Source of the DNA: Aurantiochytrium sp. KH105
Lineage: Eukaryota; Sar; Bigyra; Thraustochytrida; Thraustochytriidae
Assembly (NCBI GenBank): GCA_003116975.1
Contig: BGKB01000012.1
Coordinates: forward strand, 1-64,000
Reading direction: 5' to 3'
Length of the DNA stretch: 64,000 nucleotides
This document shows positions 59,239-64,000 of the stretch, in pieces. Each line of letters opens with the position of its first letter. Positions within the stretch are counted from its first letter, which is position 1. The notes below the pieces were generated by a model. That model saw nothing but the letters and a program-made list of their open reading frames with translations. It ran no database searches and was not told the DNA's origin. Position numbers and translations under genes: made by a program.

Positions 59239-62200
59239 TTACAATCTTGGAATTAGGACGGGCCCACTGCAAAAGACGGGATAACCCAAAGGTGGTTCGG
59301 CGCCCTGAATGATCAGGTTACGCAAAAACGTCGGATGGGCTTGAATCGAGTAACGTTCGTCGTCGTCGTTCGCGAAAAAGACCAGCTCCATCGCCAACGC
59401 GGCCCAAATCCCACGCACGACCGACGACTGCACCAAGCATAATGAAGCGCTTTCTTGCTGCAGCGATAACTGCAAGAGCTGCAAACCACTTCTAAATTGG
59501 TGCTCCTTGCGCTCTGCAAGTGATAGCAGATGCAAGCACTCGCGGTGTATTGCTTTTCCCCAGTTGGAATCGTCCTCAGGCCCAATGAACCATTCCTGAG
59601 TATAAGATTCCAGCGCCGTAGCACAAGCTTTAAAGTCAAGGAGTGATGGATCCGGGTCGCCCACCAATAGTGCATCCAGGGCGAGCTTAACGGCTGTCCG
59701 AAATGTTGAAGAGAGCGCGCTGTCCCCTCGGAACTTTTCAAGGGCATATTGAGCGCTGAGTAGGCGCGCTTCGCTACCAAGAATGTTTTGGACTTGCTTC
59801 AGGACCTCCGCGATTCTGCTTGGGTCCTCGTCGCGTAGCTCGCATTCTTCCTTCTCTCCATGATGAAGATCCTGGTCGTAGGCTCTCATGCTTCTGATGC
59901 GGTTCGGGGCGCTGTCATGAATACCCATACATCTTGTTGGCGAGGCTTTTGCATGCAGGTCTCCTGTCCTTTTTTCGTGCGATTGACCAGAAGGAAACGT
60001 CGAGATCTCAGGTCTAGAGTGCAAACCATATTTGTGCGCTTCATGGAGACCCGTGGGTAATTTTGTGCTTTCAATCGTCTTGACCGCAGGCGGGGGAGGT
60101 GGAAGTGGCGAATCTTGGGACCATATTGGCGAATTCAATATTTCTTCCGGCGAAGAAAGGGCCACAGGCGACCGCGGGCACGCGATCGGAACGTCGCAGG
60201 GTCTTTCTGGTAAAGACAAAGGCATGGCTGTCGTTCGTGGAATCGCTTGCTGTGAGCATTTGCCAAGTTCGCTTCTTTCTAGACGTGGCAAAGCTCTTTC
60301 CTTTTCTCGAGATTGGATGCTCGTTGAAACAAAAGGCGTCTTCGACCCAAATGCAGAGCCCACTTTCTTTGTACTCGTCTTCTCGACCTCCGGCAGCAGA
60401 CCTGTCCGACTCATGTGTGATGCATCAGGAGATGAAGGCCAGACAGCTGATTGATGCGGGCTCTCGGGTGAAACCTGATGCTCGCGAGAATGCGACTGGC
60501 GGTGAACTGCAAGTTCTGCAGCTAGTGCATCCTTTGCAAGCCAAGCCGCCGAATCATCATTATCGTAGTCGCTCGCATTATCCTCACTACTTAGCTCGGC
60601 ATCATCGAGCTCATCCAAGAGCACATCAATATCAAAATCGTCTCCAAGAGGCCCAATTGGCCCCATCGGCCCTTTATGAAAGTCGTTAGTCTCCCAGGTC
60701 CGCTTGAGCTCCAAAAGTGGGGACGCAGCAGCTGATATACGACTTTCACAAAGAAAAGTGACCCATGATTCGAGCTGGTCCGTAGAATCCTTCCCACCGA
60801 GATGAGCAGAAAAAGATGTCTCAGATCCAATAAGCTCGTACACTTTTTGCTGGAACCCTTTGCCCTCGTGTACAAGCTTCCATGCAAGCACATATCCAAT
60901 ACAACGATGCAGCAGATGCGCCATGTCCGGACTTCCCATGACACCCACGAGGCCAACTTGCGCATGTGAGTACGTCCGCACGTTTAGTTTACACATTGGG
61001 TGCACAATGAGACCACCTCGATTTCGTTCAATTAGCGCATCGAGATGATTTGCTTCGACGTTGTGACAACTCGTAGGCTCCTGCATCTCGAGACCTTTGA
61101 CGTGAGCAATGCTGTAGCCTGCCTCGTGCTCGAGAATCTGAATCCAGGCAATCATCTTTTCAAAGCGAACGAGAAAGATAGTGGAACCAAATCGAGACGC
61201 GGAGTGAAGGGCTGCAGGCTCTTTGACCAAGGAGTCCAGCAGGCGCGGAAGCATTTGCTGGTAATAAGCAGCCTCGGGACTCGATCCGCGCGTCGGCAGA
61301 CAATTGGCCCAGAGGCGCCGTGGACGTGGAAATCCCGCCACAAAGACCCCGGCGCCGGCGACGGGGACAAAAGGACTTCCAAAGACTGCCGCCACGACTG
61401 CCATGGCTGGGTTCCAGACTGGTGCTGCAATGATGCAAAGCGCACGAGCGCCTTTGGGTAGCCGGAGCTTTGGCTCGCGAAGAGCAGTCCACGTGTGCAC
61501 ACTCATAAAGTAAAGATTTCCAAGCGCCTCACGGGCAACGAAGAGCAGCCAACCCACTGCAGCAGCGCGAATGCTCAGGGTGTATGAGAGAAAGACGAAG
61601 CGCCACGGTCCTTGTATAGAATTCAAGAGGCCCTCGGCGCTGATCGCCAATAGAACCTCTACGCTGGCCGTTTGTGGGGAGGTGGAAGCCACACGCACGT
61701 TGCGCAACGTCAGCACGCCCAGCGAGCAGAGCTCGAGGGCAGACAAATCTGGCACGGATTGCCTGAACATGCCTGTCGCAAGCAGGTATACGTTTGCCAT
61801 GCTAAAGGCAACATCCTGTCGGGCCTTCCAGGCACGTGGACGAAGAAAGGGCAGCAACGAAAATGTGGTTTGTAATGCAAAGATGCCCCCGGCGATGCAA
61901 ATTGAGATCTTCCAAGAAATGCGTGGAGAGTAGGCGCCAAACCCTGCAGCACCACACATTGCAAAGGAAAAGAGAAAACGTCGTGACAAGGCCATACGAG
62001 GAGAGAAGGATGTCTTATCAGCATTGCGCATCCTCGCATTCTGTAAAACACCTTGACTCAGCATCGCCCCAAGCCATGCTGCAGCGATCTTTCCTCCAAT
62101 AGGTCCAAAGCCATAGAAAAACGCAATCGAAAGACACGAAGTCACGAGACTGATTGCAAAGTTGGTGATAACTCTCGTTGATGAGCTTGCCGCACTTCCG

Positions 62201-63135
62201 CCAAAGACGTGCAGAGTCAATGTCTCGAGGCACCATTCTACGAGTGCTTGGGGGCATGGTATTAAGCCCAACATCCAGAGAACGGGTAGAATGGCAATTA
62301 CACCGGGCTTCATGCGCAGACTGCAACATACACATGCTAAAACTACATGACTTGCCCGCAATGCAAAGTCTGTAACTTGAGAATGAGTGAGCCACTGTGC
62401 AAGCTCCACGGGGTGACGCACGGCCACGCAATACAGGGCCATACCAAACGAGATCCAGCTCATCATTCGCAAGAAGCTCGAGAGAGAGCCAGATACACTC
62501 CACGCCGAATCTTCGCGGGCGGCACTGAATATAAACACAAAAGAGAGAAATGCACCTACGCTGAGGCGGCGCGCAACATCTCTGCGACCATCAGCATCGA
62601 GGGTCGTTGGCGCACATGAGAAGCGAATTGCCGCACGGCATCTGTTTTCTCTCGCGTCGCTGATCGTTGGCGACACGGGTCGTTCGTGGTCGAGGAACTT
62701 TTGCGTTTGACGCGGCTCCGAGGAGGGCGGCAAGATGGCAACTCTGGCTCCTGATCGCTTTGTGCGCGACCGAGAATGGGGCCGCCTGGAGCCCGTTATT
62801 GCTTTGTTCGTTGCCTCCTTCCATCCAAGAGCAAAGCTACCGAGCCGAAGCGCAACGACCCCAGTAGATGTGAACAGCGCTGCAGCGCAAGCTCGATACA
62901 GCGGTGACAACGATTGGTTTTGCATGTACAGAGTTAGGTTGCCGATGGGCAAAATCGCCCAGAGCACGAGCTGCAACAAAATGCATTCTAGCGGCGCGAG
63001 GACGACGCCTTCGATCACCGCAGGAGCAAAAAACTTAAGACCGCCAAGGGCACACTCTAAAAGTCTACATCGCGCTAGACCCCACTTGTGCGCGCCCAGG
63101 ACAGGCGCGACATCTCTCCGATGTGGTCGTGGCAT
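59239..63135 (-). CDS. PCNX4: Pecanex-like multi-pass membrane protein (PCNX4 type)
   Basis: 1298 residues from the ATG at 63135, one exon. Pecanex proteins are large ER/endomembrane proteins, linked in animals to Notch signalling; their biochemical role is unknown. The N-terminal 560 residues hold many hydrophobic segments (e.g. VVLAPLECILLQLVLWAILP, LSAFLSFVFIFSAA-like stretches). Around 595-780 is the Pecanex_C region: GFPRPRRLWANCLPTRGS, YYQQMLPRLLDSLV, FGSTIFLVRFEKMIAWIQIL, GYSIAHVKGLEMQEPTSCHN. A disordered acidic/Ser section of about 250 residues interrupts it, and the conserved end resumes with ALAMELVFFANDDDERYSIQ, AHPTFLRNLIIQGAEPPLGY, which I recall as a hallmark of PCNX4. The stop comes soon after, as in the family. 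Confidence 0.88.
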   Translation of the reverse strand: MPRPHRRDVAPVLGAHKWGLARCRLLECALGGLKFFAPAVIEGVVLAPLECILLQLVLWAILPIGNLTLYMQNQSLSPLYRACAAALFTSTGVVALRLGSFALGWKEATNKAITGSRRPHSRSRTKRSGARVAILPPSSEPRQTQKFLDHERPVSPTISDARENRCRAAIRFSCAPTTLDADGRRDVARRLSVGAFLSFVFIFSAAREDSAWSVSGSLSSFLRMMSWISFGMALYCVAVRHPVELAQWLTHSQVTDFALRASHVVLACVCCSLRMKPGVIAILPVLWMLGLIPCPQALVEWCLETLTLHVFGGSAASSSTRVITNFAISLVTSCLSIAFFYGFGPIGGKIAAAWLGAMLSQGVLQNARMRNADKTSFSPRMALSRRFLFSFAMCGAAGFGAYSPRISWKISICIAGGIFALQTTFSLLPFLRPRAWKARQDVAFSMANVYLLATGMFRQSVPDLSALELCSLGVLTLRNVRVASTSPQTASVEVLLAISAEGLLNSIQGPWRFVFLSYTLSIRAAAVGWLLFVAREALGNLYFMSVHTWTALREPKLRLPKGARALCIIAAPVWNPAMAVVAAVFGSPFVPVAGAGVFVAGFPRPRRLWANCLPTRGSSPEAAYYQQMLPRLLDSLVKEPAALHSASRFGSTIFLVRFEKMIAWIQILEHEAGYSIAHVKGLEMQEPTSCHNVEANHLDALIERNRGGLIVHPMCKLNVRTYSHAQVGLVGVMGSPDMAHLLHRCIGYVLAWKLVHEGKGFQQKVYELIGSETSFSAHLGGKDSTDQLESWVTFLCESRISAAASPLLELKRTWETNDFHKGPMGPIGPLGDDFDIDVLLDELDDAELSSEDNASDYDNDDSAAWLAKDALAAELAVHRQSHSREHQVSPESPHQSAVWPSSPDASHMSRTGLLPEVEKTSTKKVGSAFGSKTPFVSTSIQSREKERALPRLERSELGKCSQQAIPRTTAMPLSLPERPCDVPIACPRSPVALSSPEEILNSPIWSQDSPLPPPPPAVKTIESTKLPTGLHEAHKYGLHSRPEISTFPSGQSHEKRTGDLHAKASPTRCMGIHDSAPNRIRSMRAYDQDLHHGEKEECELRDEDPSRIAEVLKQVQNILGSEARLLSAQYALEKFRGDSALSSTFRTAVKLALDALLVGDPDPSLLDFKACATALESYTQEWFIGPEDDSNWGKAIHRECLHLLSLAERKEHQFRSGLQLLQLSLQQESASLCLVQSSVVRGIWAALAMELVFFANDDDERYSIQAHPTFLRNLIIQGAEPPLGYPVFCSGPVLIPRL

Positions 63136-64000
63136 GCGCTCGTCTTGTGTTGCTGCTATCTCGAGTACATCAGTTGCACAGTCTCTCTCCGCAAGGCGTT
63201 GCGGCCGAGCTGCTGCGCGCAGGCGCTTTCGGACCTCCGTCTCGGTCTGCTTTTGCCTCGTTGCCGGCAGCGCGCTCCGTACGCGTCAGCGCTCTCAGCC
63301 TGTTTGCTTGCTTGCTTGCCTTGCTTGGAGGCCTCGGTCGAGGGACCGGCGCCGGGAGTCCCCGAAACCGCCCGCGAGCGCGAATATCCTTGCATGTCAA
63401 AGTCTGAATCTCTGTGTCGGTATCGAAGTTGAAGAATCCGTACGAAAGATCGAGGAAGGACCTGACTCGGAGCGGTCTGTCCGCTCTGCATACTAATGAG
63501 GGATTGACTGGGAGATCATCAATCATCGTGAAGATCATTTGGAGCGTAGGATTGCGCACGCCATACCAACTAGGAGCTGCCAGCTGGCCGTGCCGGTCGT
63601 GCTGGTCGGCAAAAAGCGGAGATTGCTGCGAATGACTGCAGCGCGGAGACCGCGAGGCCTCGAAGCCGCCGGGGTCGCCGACTTTGATGACGCAACGACG
63701 ATTTGGCGGTCTTGCGATATCGCGACCTCGGTCTTGGAGAGGAGGGGAGAGCCTCGACAGTCAGTCAGTCAGTCAGTCAGTCAATCTGTCGGTCAGGAGC
63801 CCAGTCCAGCCCAGCTCGGCGGCTTGGTTGCTCGGCTGCTGGGGCCACGCGCGTTGATCATAGTCACGGTGTAGATTTGCGCAATCTCGTCTCCCTGTCA
63901 CACGCCACGCAGCGTCGAGAAAGAAGCCAAGGGGAAAACAGAGACAAACTGAAAAGGAAGGAGCAAAAGGCGAAGAGCAAGGAGGGGAGAAGAAGCTCTC
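63136..64000. other. Upstream region of the pecanex-like gene to window end
   Basis: No gene is supported. There is a CTTG run (63300-63325) and a (TCAG)n run (63759-63782). ORFs across it are short and repeat-like. A gene beginning outside the window could have its promoter here. Confidence 0.45.

Overview
This is a eukaryotic nuclear window: GC-rich, with long separate genes on both strands, few short GT-AG introns, divergent and convergent neighbours, and many microsatellites. There are no bacterial operons, insertion sequences, CRISPR arrays, phage genes or rRNA, and I recognised no tRNA. The gene set (CEP290, a polycystin-like channel, TFIIIC, a deneddylase, PROPPIN-like BCAS3) points to a protist that can build cilia. 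A stramenopile such as a thraustochytrid (labyrinthulomycete) fits the compact gene style, the single AP2-domain regulator and the short Val-x-Phe...Trp motif, but that placement is inference from memory. A run of 25 N inside a CTTT microsatellite (12275-12299) marks an assembly gap.

Layout. 1-13.4 kb: a secreted Cys-rich protein, a five-exon secreted LRR-PAN protein, a polyglutamine protein (-), a serine beta-lactamase-like hydrolase (+), and a disordered acidic protein with a PP1-docking-like motif (-). 13.4-22 kb: an amidotransferase-like protein (+), a ubiquitin-like-fold protein (-), geranylgeranyl diphosphate synthase (+) and a WH2-RhoGAP protein (-). 22.8-33.4 kb: CEP290 (+) and a polycystin-2-like channel (-), converging with 119 bp between their stop codons. 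33.6-43.1 kb: a secreted FnIII-PA protein, a membrane-anchored transglutaminase-like protein (-), a three-MHYT membrane sensor, and TFIIIC subunit 5. 43.7-53.3 kb: a BCAS3-like protein (-), a membrane-anchored purple acid phosphatase (-), an SENP8-type deneddylase (+), and N-acetylglucosamine-6-phosphate deacetylase with a disordered insert (+). 53.3-56.9 kb holds no recognisable protein gene but has a strong three-stem hairpin. 56.9-63.1 kb: an AP2-domain protein (+) and a pecanex-4-like membrane protein (-).

The genes do not form one pathway. CEP290 next to a polycystin-like channel suggests a ciliary neighbourhood. Other notable points are LRR exons that are exact multiples of 69 bp with all introns in phase 2, a RhoGAP domain without its arginine finger, a perfect 12-bp-arm palindrome in a divergent promoter, and possible structured RNAs in two gene-poor stretches. 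Starts were set at ATG codons; exon joins are read from splice signals and frame, not from transcripts.
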